64,000 nucleotides of DNA from Thuidium tamariscinum (lineage: Eukaryota; Streptophyta; Bryopsida; Hypnales; Thuidiaceae). The position numbers were made by a program, and so were the translations under genes. The notes below the pieces were generated by a model. It was not told the origin of the DNA. It saw only the letters and a program-made list of their open reading frames with translations, and did not search any database. The stretch lies in assembly GCA_947034885.2 (NCBI GenBank), contig OX344750.2, positions 39,294,821 through 39,358,820 of the forward strand, written 5' to 3'. This document shows positions 50,501 to 63,476 of this stretch, one piece after another. Positions within the stretch are counted from its first letter, which is position 1. Each line of letters starts with the position of its first letter.

Positions 50501-51438
50501 ACAAAAGAAGGATTTAATAGAATTGTCATCTTGTGTGAAAAAACTCTTCTTGTCTTTCACTCATCATGATTACAATAGAGTAAAAAATATGCCCAAACAT
50601 ATAGTAGATGTATTAAAAGCCAAAGGAAAATGGATTAGATAATGAGGAAATCAGGAGCTTTATGGAACATTACTGAAGTCTAATAGTTCATTACAAATGT
50701 CTACATTTGTACCTTTTGCAAATCTAAGGGTGTAAAAATAGGGGTTGCATTGAGTCACAACTCCTCATTACCTAATGGAATCTGCCTAAAAAGCAAGACT
50801 TGGCACTATGGCCAATTTATAGCACAATTGCCTCCAAAACTGTCCCGAAGCATAAAGAAGACTCAATTAATTTCCCATTCTCATTAAATGCTACAATTCT
50901 GCTCAAATCTATGTGAATAGGTAGAGCATTATGAACACTGTTTCAGCAAATCTGTTCCTTCCCTCCCCAATGCATAATTTCATTTTATGTACATCATGCT
51001 CGGAATGTAACATTCACATTCATCGTTTACAGTCACTGGGACAGTTTAGAAGGTCACCGCACAGCACATGTAATCATAACGTACAAGATCTTTGGAGGTC
51101 TAAATACTATTTACAAATAGAACAATGATCCCATCGCCGGAAGTAATTCCTAGTCCATCACCCTGGACAGATACAATGCGTCGTAGGCATTGGTAAGAAC
51201 ACTAGGTGCTTACAGGATTTCTTATTAACCTTGTAAAACTTGAGCACAAAGTCGTATTAAAAGTGCAACCAACAGACTCAGCCAGCATTGAACTTAATGA
51301 ACATACGCAAGAGAATTAATAATCTCAGGAGGCCTTCAACAAATCATTTATTAAAGGCAGTAAATTCTCAGAAAGCGCTGACAAAGTGTCGGCCATAAAG
51401 TGCTCAATGAAACTAGAAAAGTATAAATGACACGTCAC
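47552..51438. other. Spacer between RLP and eL34 genes
   Basis: It holds one diverged unit of the 127-bp repeat (about 49525-49640). Around 49799-50640 there are slightly coding-like frames (for example RIDELLASIYMVITTFWENN, later KKLFLSFTHHDYNRVKNMPK) broken by stops, perhaps an old gene or element remnant that I cannot name. 50650-51438 is probably the eL34 3' flank. Confidence 0.4.
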
Positions 51439-52990
51439 TTAAGCCTGAGACTTAGCAGCTAATTTCTCCTTCGACTTCTGGATCTTCAGAACCTTCTTCA
51501 CAATCTTCTGCTCCTCAACCAGGAAAGCCCGGATGATGCTGCGATAAAAAAACCATGGTCTCAGAAAATTTGAATTCTCCTTTAGGTCTACTGTAACAAA
51601 TAACAGGGAGACTAGTAGAGAGGCGGGCCTTATCACATTTATAGAAACCAAAGGTTAATGTCTTCGACCCCTTGCGTATCCACTTTTCATAAATTTGCAC
51701 CAGTGGCAAATTTGCTATGTATACCAGATTGAAATCTCCTAATTGGCAGATACTCAATTTTTTCATACCTTCCACCGCAGTAGTTTTAAAGACAGACAAC
51801 AGTGCTTAAACGACACCAATACAGCGGACAAGATAAACATACCGTTCCCGCACTGCAGACCCAGCCAAGTTGCCGCCATAGGCCCGGTTCACAGTCTTCC
51901 TGTGCCTGTGAAGACGAGAAGTTTTGTACTCCGTGGGCCTCAAATGAGGAATCTGCAGAAGCCTCACTCATAAGTATCATGTAAATCCTTAAGTCAAAAG
52001 TTTGAAACAGGAAATCTAGCTCCCGTGGGCGTTACCATTGTTCGTCCCTTGAACGACGAAACTAATCGGCAAAACATAACTTCACTCCCTTCAAATTAAG
52101 ATCGACTGCACTGCAGAATAAACTCAAAAGACCTAACTTTCCCTCAGCAATATCAAGAATTATATCAGCACCATGCCCATAAATTTTCAATTAAATCACG
52201 TTCCTTATATGCAGGGCAAGGGCTGCGAGCACACTCGAATGAATTCACTCATGCGACATCAAAGATGTAACCCCTAATAATTCGTGAGAAATTCTGCCTT
52301 GTCCAATTCAACAGGGTTTAGTGTTTCCGCATCATCCAACCTGCTAACAAAAGGGTGGCCAAGGAAGACTTACCCCGGCAATACGCTTTCCGGTGACTGG
52401 GCATTTGGGACCATTCGCCCTCTTCTTGGCGGTCTGAAACACATTCTTACCTCCTACACCACAAAACGGAAAAAAACCCGTATTCGTGAGAACCATATGT
52501 GAAAACTAGAATAGCAAGTGGCGTTTCCTTAGAAAGGTGCCCTTAAACCGGAGTTTGATATGCATTAAGATATACAAAACAGACAATTGTTGATTCTATT
52601 CAATACAGCAAAAAGCGCAACTATTTTCGGATTTCTACACTTCACTGTTATGATCTAAAACGCTTAATCTCAGCCACCCACATCTCCATCACTTGTAAAA
52701 TGCTCGCATGACAAGTGACCCTATCATGAATATACTATTGCAAGCGACCAGTACTTCCCTGCTTAATCGCTGCTTAAACCCTCTAAGAGTGAACGTAAAC
52801 GAAGAAACTCAACCGAGAACCACAAAGGCCCAGAAATCTGCGAAGGCGAAGACGCAAATCCCAAACCCTAGGAGCTACGTACCCTAAAATAAACGAAGCG
52901 CCGTGACGTACCTGGGGTCTTTACCACACGGGTCTGGTTCGACTTGGTGGCGTAGCAGTGGCGACGACGATATGTCAACCGCTGAACCAT
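51439..52990 (-). CDS. RPL34: 60S ribosomal protein eL34 (L34)
   Basis: Four exons on the minus strand: 52990-52912, 52453-52374, 51952-51843 and 51538-51439. All introns are GT-AG, the phases match, and the protein is 122 residues (family about 120). It starts [20 protein letters not shown] and continues with [13 protein letters not shown] and [19 protein letters not shown], the CPVTGK segment being the conserved eL34 signature. It ends in the basic helix [20 protein letters not shown]. It is a structural component of the large cytosolic subunit. The gene is divergent from the branching-enzyme gene, and a telo-box lies in its first intron, as is common for plant ribosomal protein genes. Confidence 0.97.
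52863..52870 (+). promoter_or_regulatory. Telo-box in eL34 intron 1
   Basis: AAACCCTA lies 42 bp into the first intron. Telo-boxes are typical of plant translation-machinery genes; function here is inferred. Confidence 0.4.
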
Positions 52991-53448
52991 GGTGGCAGAA
53001 GCTTGCGCTGGTAGGCTGCAAAAGCTCCGGGGAGAGAGGCGAGGCGGAGCACAGCTTAGCGCGAAGAGAATCGCCTGCGGCCATCCCCTGCACTTTGTAC
53101 CCAACCTCTGCCCTAACTTCATTCATCCATATTAACTTTCGTCCATCCGTTACTAGGACTGGCTGACCCGTTCACACTGCTTCCTGCTTCCGTTCACTTT
53201 TCATCCATGATATTTCGCAGTTTTCATCTGATTTCTGGTAGTCCGACTTGTATGTCGCTTCGCTTGCAATCTGTTTCGTTCCAGACTCCGAGGAGCTATG
53301 GCGGAGCTCCGATTCAGGTTCCAATTTTTCTGAGTACTACCGCTTCCACTGCTTTGTTGACGCTGTGTTTCTTACTCGGTGGTCTGAATTTTGGGATTTC
53401 AGAAGCTGATATAGTGACTTGAATCGTAGACTTCGCAGTACCTGTACA
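52991..53448. promoter_or_regulatory. Shared divergent promoter region
   Basis: The 458 bp between the eL34 ATG (minus) and the branching-enzyme ATG (plus) must hold both 5' UTRs and both promoters. It is GC-richer than the spacers, and no clear TATA box is seen for either gene. Confidence 0.55.
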
Positions 53449-55428
53449 ATGGCTACAATTCCTAGGATGCAATGCACTCTCATAGTGAATTCAAGTGTGG
53501 TTATATTGCGACCTTCGCAAGCTTCCCTGACTTGTGTGAAGCCCTTGGGGTTGCGGCAAAGTTTGGGCTACTTGAGGGACGGCCGTATCGAAGACAGAAG
53601 GGTGGTCAGATTTAGAGGGAGAGGGAGAGAAACAGGGTGGGTGTGTTTTGCGGCAGAGAGGAAGGAGAATTTCACAATTATTAAAGGCAGGAAGAAAGTA
53701 GTTGAAGAGGAGGAGGAGAATCGGGGTATCGACCCTGTGGGATTCCTTAAAGAAAGAAACCTGAAGACGAAAGCATTTCAAACGTTTACACGAGAGAGGT
53801 TTCTCTATCTCTCTCTTGCTTAAACCCTGAGCCCTAGACCTTCCTCTCTTTCGTTGTAGTTGCTTTTCTTTCAATGGTGGCTGAGATTCTGGTATCAGTT
53901 ATCTCATACCCCTTTGCATTCTCAATGATGTGCTGCAATTTGTCCGTTGACTCTTAGATCGGTACTTTGCTCAGATACAAGGCACTGAAGGATATGAAGC
54001 ATCAGATTGCAGATAGTGATGAAGATCTCATTGAGTTTGCAAATGCGTAAGGCACTGATACCCCTGTGGAATGATAAGCATGTCTTACTGATTGTAATCA
54101 AAAGTATTTTACTCATCATCTCCTTTTGAGAATGTTAATACTATCAATGCTGTAAAACATTGTGATTGGCGATAAGGCTGAGAGTATCTTATATGTGATT
54201 CTGACATTGCAGATAACCTTAAACCCTAAACCCTTGAGCATGGGAGAGTTTATTCGAGATAGTGGAAGTCATTCATTAGAAGTTCAGATCCTCGTACTTC
54301 AATGGCATTGTTGTGCGCTTGAAAGTCGATCTTCATACAATTTGGATACTTGGTTGTATGTTCTCAGCTTTAACCTATATTTCGCAGGTACGTGAACATG
54401 GGAATGAAACGACATCCTGAACATCACGTCGAATTTTATGAATGGGCGCCAGGTACACTTCAGTGTGGCAGAAATCACCCTCGTGCTGTCTTTATTTACC
54501 TGAGTATATTGTTGACGCCATTAGATGGAACATATTGGACTTTTTGCCATGTTTTGTTTGATGGCGTGTTACTCAGGCCATCAAATTTGTTGACACTTGA
54601 ATGTTTGTACTTGAAACTGTTATCACTTTCTCAACACAATCTGTCACTTTCTCAATTGGAATTTACTGCACAGGTGCGCGATTCTGCTCAGTGGTAGGAG
54701 ACTTCAACAACTGGGAGCATAGGAAACATTATGCTGGCGAGGGTTATATGGGCAAGGATGACTTAGGTTACTATCGGGTGTACATAGATGACGAACTCCG
54801 TGACGGAGAAGAGAAGGATCGTATAACTCAAGTACGACTCTGTAATTGGCACTTTGCATTGTCTTGAGTACTTTCTTCTGTAGTTGGAAAGTCATCAAAG
54901 AACAATGTTTTCAGTAAAATTAAACTGTTCGAGGAACTTCGACATCATCATACATACCACCTTCTTCATGATTCATAGGTTGATCGCCCTGGGTTCACAG
55001 TGCTTTATGGGGGCCTCCGTATGACCCTAGGAAAACCTCCAGATAAATCTTGCTCTTTATGATACGGTAGTCTAAAGTTCTTGAAATGGTGTAATATTCC
55101 ATATTACCTTGTTCGTTGATTTCAATCTGTATGATCTTGTATGTTGTTCTAAGCGAAATCTGTCTCCAGGAGTATAATTACGCGGCTGACTACGATAAGG
55201 GCGATGAAGACTTCGACGAGGAAGCTCTCTTTGAGAGACTTGACAATGAGTATTGGGAGCCTGGAGAGGATGAATTTTTGTCAGGACACAAGGATGATGT
55301 AGCAGAGGAGTTGTTTCGTACTGTGTTCGGCAGGGATTTCGATCCAGTACAGATAGTGAACGAGGTCACACACAAACGGAAGACAAAGAAGAAGAGATAT
55401 TACGATAACGAGGACGACAGTGATGACG

Positions 55429-55461
<33 letters not shown>

Positions 55462-58400
55462 TGAAAGAGCCTCGCACTCTGGAGGAGTTCAAGGCTGGGG
55501 TGGAGAGTCACATGGAAGAATGGTTAGCAAACAACGCAGATGCACAGAAAGGCAAGAATCTACCCCCAATCACAGTTGTAGACGATGGAAGCAACTCCGA
55601 AGTACCTGAGCTTATTGTTGATCCCGTGTGGGCGAAACGGGTGGCGGAAAAGAAGTTTCCTGAGAAATATTGGGAACATTACGTTAAAGGCCGAAAGGCT
55701 TGGAAGAAGAAGTACCGTCCAGGTGTACCTCATGGTGGTCGCTATCGTGTTTATTTACATACTCCAGAAGGACCCTTGGAGCGTGTGCCTGCATGGGCTT
55801 CTTATGTTCTCCCCGGTAAGCTGAAATCATCTGATTGATCTATCAGTTAGCGTGTTGCAAAGTCTTATTGCATCAGAAGTTTTTACTCTTGTTGAAATAC
55901 CTGGCAAAGTACATGATGCACATGTAGATGACTCTTCCTATTGATCGCAGATACAGGGGGCAATGAAGTAATTGCTGTATTTTGGGACCTTCCCATAGAG
56001 CATCAACATATCTGGAAATTCAAACAACCTTCTAAGCCACAGACATTAAGAATTTATGAATGCCATGTTGGCATTAGCGGTGAAAATCCCGAAATCACGT
56101 CGTTTAATCATTTTACTGACAAGGTAAATTAACCTATTCCCATTTTGCATCTTCTTTTAAACATTTGTCTATGGCGCTTTGTCAATTCCTCTGAAGTTAT
56201 CCCCTAAATGCACAAATGACCGAAATTGGCCGCTCCATATATATGGCAGCTGAAATAAGTCGTTTAGGAAGATTTGAGGAAGGTAACACAATAGAATTAG
56301 AAATCATGTTCTACATTTTTAATGCTTGAAATGTTTTTTAATGTTTACAATAGTCAACCATCAGCTTCCAAAGTTTTCTATCTTTAGATTCGGCATTTAG
56401 GATTAAAGCTGTTTTGTCATTACATTTGCCAATTTTTGGCAACATATATTTGACGCATGTAAAGTGTGTGCCAACTTCTGAAGGTCCTCCCTCGGGTGAA
56501 AAAAGCAGGATACAACATCGTCCAGCTTATTGGCATCCAAGAACACGCTGAATATTCTAGTGTTGGCTACAAGGTGTTTTTGAAGAAGCTTCTACTATCT
56601 ATTCTGGACATATAAAATATGAAAGGATTGTACTAAATAAGACTCGTACAAATGTCTGTCTTCTAGCTACGTTGAGTCGAAGTTAAGTTCTCTCGTTACG
56701 GATTTTCTTATTGTTGACTTAATTAGTAATGATTGCTGAGTTTTCGTGCATGATTTTACTTATTCCCTCATTCTTGAAATGCAGGTTACCAATTTCTTTG
56801 CAATAAGTAGCCGTTTTGGCACTCCCGAAGATTTTAAAAGGCTTGTAGACACTGCTCACGGTTAGTGCACTGCCCTTTCCATCGAGCTTGCTGACACTTT
56901 TTAGCCCAACTTAACTGAGATTTTTATTGCGGGGCTAAATGCTACCCATTGGCATATGTCGCTATTGATTGTCCCATCACCCCACTGACTTGTTCACGTT
57001 TGATGTGCTGCAATGTTTTACAATATTTATGTTCTGCATTTTGGCTTATTTCCTATCGTTGTGGAGTTGCAGGTTTGGGTTTGATGGTGACAATGGACAT
57101 CGTTCACTCGCATGCTGCTCCAAATGAGGGCAATGGCCTAGCTTCTTTTGATGGGGCAAATGATTGCTACTTCTATCCAGGTGAACTTAAGAACTCTGCT
57201 CGGATAAATAGTTTCCTCGATTTTATTTTGAGATGAACTCAGCTATGGTCAAAATCTTGAACAGACTCTTAGAAAATAGACAGCCATTGAGAATAGTTTT
57301 TTTTACATTAATATTCGCTTGCAGTTAACTCTTTGCGCAGTTACGTCATTTATTTGCCTCCAGGATGTCTAGTGCAGTTTTGGGTCTCATGGGTGCACTT
57401 CAATTTTCAACTCTTCTGAAAAATAGTAGGCGATTTTAAGCTTTAGGGGAAGGGAGTATTCGCTTAAGGTAGAAATTTTTGCTTAATATACGATGGGTAG
57501 GTTAGTTTTTTCAGCACACTTTTAAAATTAGATGACATCGACTGGGACTTGGCAATGCTTACACAAGAGCGTTATTCTCTCTAACCTGGCATATATCATT
57601 GTAAAGTTTTTTTCTGACCAGAATTCAGTTGTTAGTTATTAAATAAATGTCCTGACTGGTAACAGGGAAGAGAGGGCATCACAAACGTTGGGGTACGCGA
57701 ATGTTCAAATATGGCGAATATGAAGTTCTCCGTTTTCTTCTATCCAACTTGAAGTGGTGATGCCTTTTTCAACATCTCTGTTCATCTGAATTGCATGCAG
57801 TAAAGAATGTGCGTTAATCCATTACTTTTCAATAAGTGCTGATCTGTGAGTGTACTTGATGGTCATCATCCATGCAGGTGGGTTAAAGAGTATCGAATCG
57901 ATGGGTTTCATTTCCATTCAGTCACCTCCATGCTTTACACGCACAATGGATTTACCCCTTTCACCAATGGTATCGAAGAGTAAGTTCAAAATAAGGCTTT
58001 TTGTTTCAAACTTTGAGCTTCATTGCTGGTGTTTTCTAAATTCTTATCCTGTGCTTGCTTTAGATTTGAGTGCTAAAGAGAAATCTTACCTGACAACAAT
58101 GTGAATGTCTTGGTGGATTCCCCTGCAGTTACTGTAATCAATATGTCGATAAAGATGCACTCATTTACTTATGTCTAGCCAACGAGATGCTGCATCAGCT
58201 TTCACCCAACATGATAACCATTGCCGAGGATGTAAGCCTGTTACTTCACTGTTTCTGTTCTTCGAGAAGAAATCTTTCCTCCATCAAGATTTGGTTTGAT
58301 GTTTAAGGTGTCTAGATGGTGGCCAAAGTATTTTATGTGTGAATTTGTTAATAATTGCTCCTCTCAGCTGGTTTGATACATTTCAAGGAATTTCTGTTTT

Positions 58401-61373
58401 AAGGATAGATTCTCTCATTAAATGTTCTGTAATAGTCGATTTCTGTAATATCACTGCCAAATTATGAAACTGACATGTTTGAATCGGTATTGCATATGAA
58501 GGCCACATTTTATCCTGGGTTAGTTGATCCCATCAGCAAAGGAGGGTTGGGCTTTGACTATTACGTGAATCTTGCGCCATCTGAGATGTGGCCTTTTCTA
58601 GTTGCGAATGTTCCAGTTCAAGACTGGAGCGTGACTGAGGCAAGTCCCTCCTTTTCTGAAAACCAACTGTCGGAATAGATGTCATTTCAATCACAATAAC
58701 ACTTGGGGGGCCTGGGTATATTGTCTCAAGCCATGGCTACTAGACTGTTATGATCGTAACCACCATGTAATCTTGTGCTTAAATAGTATGCAAGACGATG
58801 AATACTTTTGTTGACATTTATATTTTCTGGCACCAGATCACAGAAACTCTGACGAACAGTGAAAACACACTGAAGGCTCTGGTATATGCTGAGAATCATA
58901 ATCAGGTTAGAGGCCGGTGATAAATGGGCATGTCAAAGCTACAGTTCCACGTGTTGGTTTATTTTGTTTTATTGAACTGAAATGTCTAGGTATTTTTTAA
59001 CGAATCTTCTGAGATTTGAATTTGCACTATGAAGAGAATTGGTTGACTCTTGTTTGGTTGCTATGGCTAGTCTATTGTCGGTGGGCAATCACTTGCCGAG
59101 GCTCTTTTGGGCACATCCAAAGAAGTGGACAGAAAAATTTCTAAGTTGGAAGGCATCTCCTTACACAAAGTATGAACCTGGACCTTTTTCATGTTTGCAA
59201 TTTTTTATTTTTTTTATTTCTTGAAATCATTGGCTTCTCTTTTTGTTCTTTTGTAGATCTCTAGAACCAAACACTGACAGAGATGATGATGCTTTGAGAT
59301 CGTCCTCTTATTTCACGTAGGTCTTTTGTGTTGTACTAAAATATTGGTGTCTTGAATCTATGTCAATTCATCGGCTAGGTAATAACATTCTTGTCTGACT
59401 GAGCAGATGATACGGCTAATCACTTTGAGTTTAGCTGGAAGTGCGTACTTGAATTTTATGGGTAACGAATTCGGGCATCCCGAGGTACACTCCTGTCATA
59501 AATTACTCATAGTTTTCAGTCTTTCACTGATCTCTGTTAACGAGGTAAATGCAGTAGAATATCGTCCATCTGTAAGTTGTTTCTCAAAGGTGAACTGGTG
59601 GTGCTAGTGGGTAGAGTTTCCAAGATCCAAAAACGACTTCTCTTTCGCGCATGCCTGTAGGCGCTGGGACCTTCGGGACCAAGGTCCTCATTTACAACTT
59701 GCAGCTTTTGACCAAGTAAGGGAAAGCTTTATCTAACTCAAGTGATTTATATAAAATGCAAACCGGGTAGAGAAGAGGAACTGAATTTTCAGTGTAGACG
59801 AAACCTTTAAGTCAGATCTATGTATCTTTGTCGGGCATCTTGGCTAGCATTGTTATTGTTACATTGAGATTTTATACTTAGGATGTTATTATGCTTGTTG
59901 CAATACGTTTGCAGATGGTGCATGCTGATATGTCAACTGCATAGACTATGTGCTGATTACTAGATAATGAGCTTTACGATGCAGGCAATTATGGAAGTAG
60001 ATGAGACAGTGAACATACTTGGTCAAGGACTTCCTAAACTGTGTCATGTAAATGACAGTACAAAGGTATGATTGCTTTTCTGTGGGAGAGAGGGAGAGAG
60101 TACACAGAAATGCGTCGCTTATATCAAACACGACTCTTTCATAAAAGATTTACATAACGTGTTGCAATCGCTTGACAGGTCATTGTGTTTGCAAGAGGCA
60201 ATCTTCTATTTGCATTCAACTTCCATGTCACGGACACTTACGAGATGTACAAAGTAGGTGTGCACGAAGCTGGAGAATATGAGGTAATTATTACTATGCC
60301 TGCCCTTAGAAATCATATGCTGTACAGCTTGATCCCCAATTCTAGCCTCTAGGGTCTTTTTATGGTTATGAGATAGACCTACTGTTGGAAAAGGGTTATA
60401 TATTTGAATACCGGATGTTTCTTAAAGTTCATTCAAAGCTATGTTGGATGAATATCTAACGTCATTGGCGATATTTGAGTCCGTTTTGCCGTGAAGTACG
60501 TCGGAACTATATTGTTAATCTAGACTGAAATGAAAATATGCTGGCAAATTGGTAGACAAGTGCATCTTAGGGAGACACTGCAGTTAGTGAATCATTGATA
60601 AATATGTTGAAATTACAAAGTAACCTGCTTAATTTGTGGCAGTTTTGCATCTACCTACGATCTGACGACGATCTTCTGTTATGCTGACAACCTTTGAACT
60701 ATTAATAAGAGGCTTAGTTCGCCTCCATGTGGTTGCTGAAGTCATTGTGTCTGTAGCCATTTAGAGGTTTCATCTAGTCTCCAGGAAATGTGAAGTTATC
60801 TCATCTGTGGATTTTCGATGTGCAGCTCATATTAAATTCAGACCAATCCAATTTTGGCGGCTTTAGTCAGATGAGAGTAGCTGAAGGTCTTTTAAAAACC
60901 TCTCGAATACAGTAAGATAAATTTCGACTCACTTTCGATTATGATATGGTGATAAATGTTCGACTTATTTAATATTCTGGAAATCTATTAATCTGTGTTT
61001 GGACTTTGACCCCTTGCATATTTGCATTTAGCCCTTTTGGTTTCGGACACTTCTCATTCACGAATTGGAAATTTGTTGCATGGTGCAGATCAGATGGACT
61101 TCCAAACACGGTGCTACTGGTTTTGCCTCAACTCAGTGCCCAAGTAAGATTCTACTTGTTTAATTTGCGGGATCCGGTATTAACCAGAGATCCCTCAATA
61201 ATTGATGAATTAAAATTATTCCAGCACGCCTAGTATGCATGGTTTTGGTTGGTGGACCTTGGTAGTTTGTTTCTTTTCTCTGATATTACGTTTTTACTTA
61301 TATTTTTAACATCCTTCTTGTGATCTTGCAGGTGTACAAATTGGCCCGAGTTTTTGAAACTATAGATAGATAG
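53449..61373 (+). CDS. Plastid 1,4-alpha-glucan branching enzyme-like protein (BE1/SBE3 type)
   Basis: Twenty-two exons join in consistent phase: 53449-53798, 53975-54046, 54388-54452, 54674-54831, 55170-55815, 55951-56123, 56484-56573, 56785-56860, 57073-57180, 57666-57756, 57878-57979, 58129-58231, 58502-58639, 58837-58905, 59071-59169, 59407-59484, 59608-59715, 59985-60065, 60179-60283, 60826-60911, 61089-61143 and 61332-61373 (964 residues). A Ser/Thr/Arg-rich transit peptide (about 1-60) precedes a CBM48-type module ([20 protein letters not shown]). An acidic insert with ten consecutive Asp (about 302-312) follows, then a GH13 barrel: [25 protein letters not shown] and [14 protein letters not shown]. 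It matches the divergent branching-enzyme homologue of Arabidopsis At3g20440 (EMB2729). The canonical nucleophile Asp of DGFRFD is His here, so classical branching activity is doubtful. Intron 13 has a GC donor. Confidence 0.95.
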
Positions 61374-62860
61374 TTATTAAATCTGTATGACAAGCAGTGG
61401 ACTTTTTTCGCATCATTTTCAGCTACTGAAAAGCTTTTGGAATATTAAAGTGCAGAAAGATAAATTACATTCATGGGTTTTAAGTATAACATCTGTATCT
61501 TCGCCAAGGGATATTATCTTTCAAAGAAAATAAGAGGTCTGTGTCCTCGTGTTGTAATTTGGTTCAATCGCAGAAATAAGTTATGAATCTCAGAGATACA
61601 ACACAAAAGTTAGAAAAATCATAAAAATACTTTCATTAGTAGTAAGAGATGCTACAAAGGGCAATTGTAAAATGCTTGTAACTCTGCTTTTTGAGCACAT
61701 TGTGCCAATTCTACCAATAAAATTAACAATCTAATTGTGTTTATAAAATTTTAAAAAAGAACCCTCATTCTACAGTTATCTTTTATTAGAAATTGTAGTG
61801 ATTACAATCAATATGACGTTTAAAACATGTCATCAACATGAGTATTTAATATACTACATCAAGAATTATGGACGAATATCATACCATAAAAATATTATAA
61901 ATTCTATCCATATGTATTCAATATATCATATTTAGTATATTTTACTTTATAAGTACACATATTATATTGGTAAACCCTAATCTTGACGGCCAAGATTGTC
62001 TTTTAGAATGGTAAAATCAACGGCAATAGATTTTTTTCCAATAATGTACATCAAAGGCATTGAAGTGGTGGGCATTTTTTCCATATGCAAATCAATGGCT
62101 ACAAGTTCTTTTACACTAGAGGGATTCCTTTTGATCTTCAATAGAGTTGTTTGCATCTTTTGAGTACATTAGGGTACATTGTTTCTTGCAAGGATGCGGC
62201 TTAATATTATAAGTCTTGGGCACATAGTCTTAGTTGAAACTTTTGCAAATCTTTTTTTTTGCATCAAAGGTTATAATGTAACCAAATCCACATTTGAAAA
62301 GAAAAATGCAGTGCAAAAATGGAGAATCAAACACTATCTATTGCTTTGTTTCTACTTGACAATGCAACACCCTTGAAACTCTTCCATCTATTGAATAAGA
62401 CCTTGAAAGGTATTGTTTAGATAGGTTTACAAAATATTATTGACACCTCAAATCTTATAGAAATATCAATAAAAATAATTTTAAGAAAATCAATATATAA
62501 ACTAAAGGTGAAAAGTCACAAAAAATAAACTTAACTTCTTTTGCCTACATGGATTGATTGATGGGGCACAATTTGCAACCAAAGAAATTCAAATGCAACA
62601 CTTGAATACCACATAAGAAGCATTTACTTCACGACTTTAAAAATTTGGTAAATTTTGCATATAAATATGCTACTTTTATTTTAAAAATGTGCTCACCAAC
62701 AAATTTGTATACTTTTCACAAATTGTAAAAGTCATACAACAAATGCACATGAAAATAGATATACAACCATACGACCAAGTTGTCTCTATCATAGCCTCAA
62801 ACTATATACAAATGAATGAGTGCATAACCTTAGCCACACATTGGTTGTAATAGTGACACA
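61374..62860. other. Spacer between branching-enzyme and phytocyanin genes
   Basis: 3' UTR or flank of the branching-enzyme gene, then AT-rich sequence. No gene recognised. Confidence 0.5.
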
Positions 62861-63476
62861 TCAACAAAACTTATTCACCCAAACTGTCATCTTCACACCA
62901 CTAGCGCAATGACTAGGAATTCCACTAATGAAGTAGTATTGTGCATTTCCAAAGACGGGCACACTCCAACCTTGTCCACCATTGGATTGCACAAAGGATT
63001 GGCTAGTATCACAAGCATCATAAGCTGTCTTACTCACAACCATGACGCTCTCACCAATTGGGTAATTGAACATTGCACATTCAATACAACATTCAACTCA
63101 TTGTTCACTTGGATCACACATGCATATGTTGATATGTCCAATTAGGCTATGGTGAAGCAATTTCATTAGATTGCAAGATGAAAACAAATGAAAAGTAAAG
63201 CATCAATCTTTTCTAAATGTTTTGGCACATAATCACATAAATGAGGATTGAACCCTTACCAAAGAGGTAATTGTTGCAATAAGGCATGTTGCTTTGCACC
63301 CAACCTTGGTAGAATGTAGTAGGGTTGTTTACGTGTGCCACGGCATCCATGCCCCATCCAAAGGGGCCTCCTACCACCCACGTATTGGCCATGGAGCCTT
63401 GTACTAGCACCATCATTGTCATTGCCGTTGCCAAAAGCATGGAAGATCTCGCCATTATTGCGGACAAAAGCTGCAT
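62861..63476 (-). CDS. Phytocyanin-like secreted protein (copper ligands missing)
   Basis: Two exons on the minus strand: 63476-63260 and 63096-62861. The intron is GT-AG, the phase-1 junction is consistent, and the protein is about 150 residues (143 from the second Met, which better fits a signal peptide). A hydrophobic signal (SSMLLATAMTMMVLVQGSMA) is followed by WVVGGPFGWGM, the phytocyanin strand-1 motif. FNYPIGESVMVVSKTAYDAC and YYFISGIPSHCASGVKM close the domain. The disulfide Cys pair is kept. The first His ligand (usual HNV) is ESV and the Cys ligand (usual FICG) is Ser, so type-1 copper binding is unlikely. It therefore resembles early-nodulin-like members. There is no GPI tail: it ends VNKFC. 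Confidence 0.85.

Noticed and set aside
54980..55068. [12 protein letters not shown] segment as a constitutive branching-enzyme exon
   Set aside because: Its inclusion introduces a TGA, and exons 4 and 5 join directly in phase to give the conserved [14 protein letters not shown].
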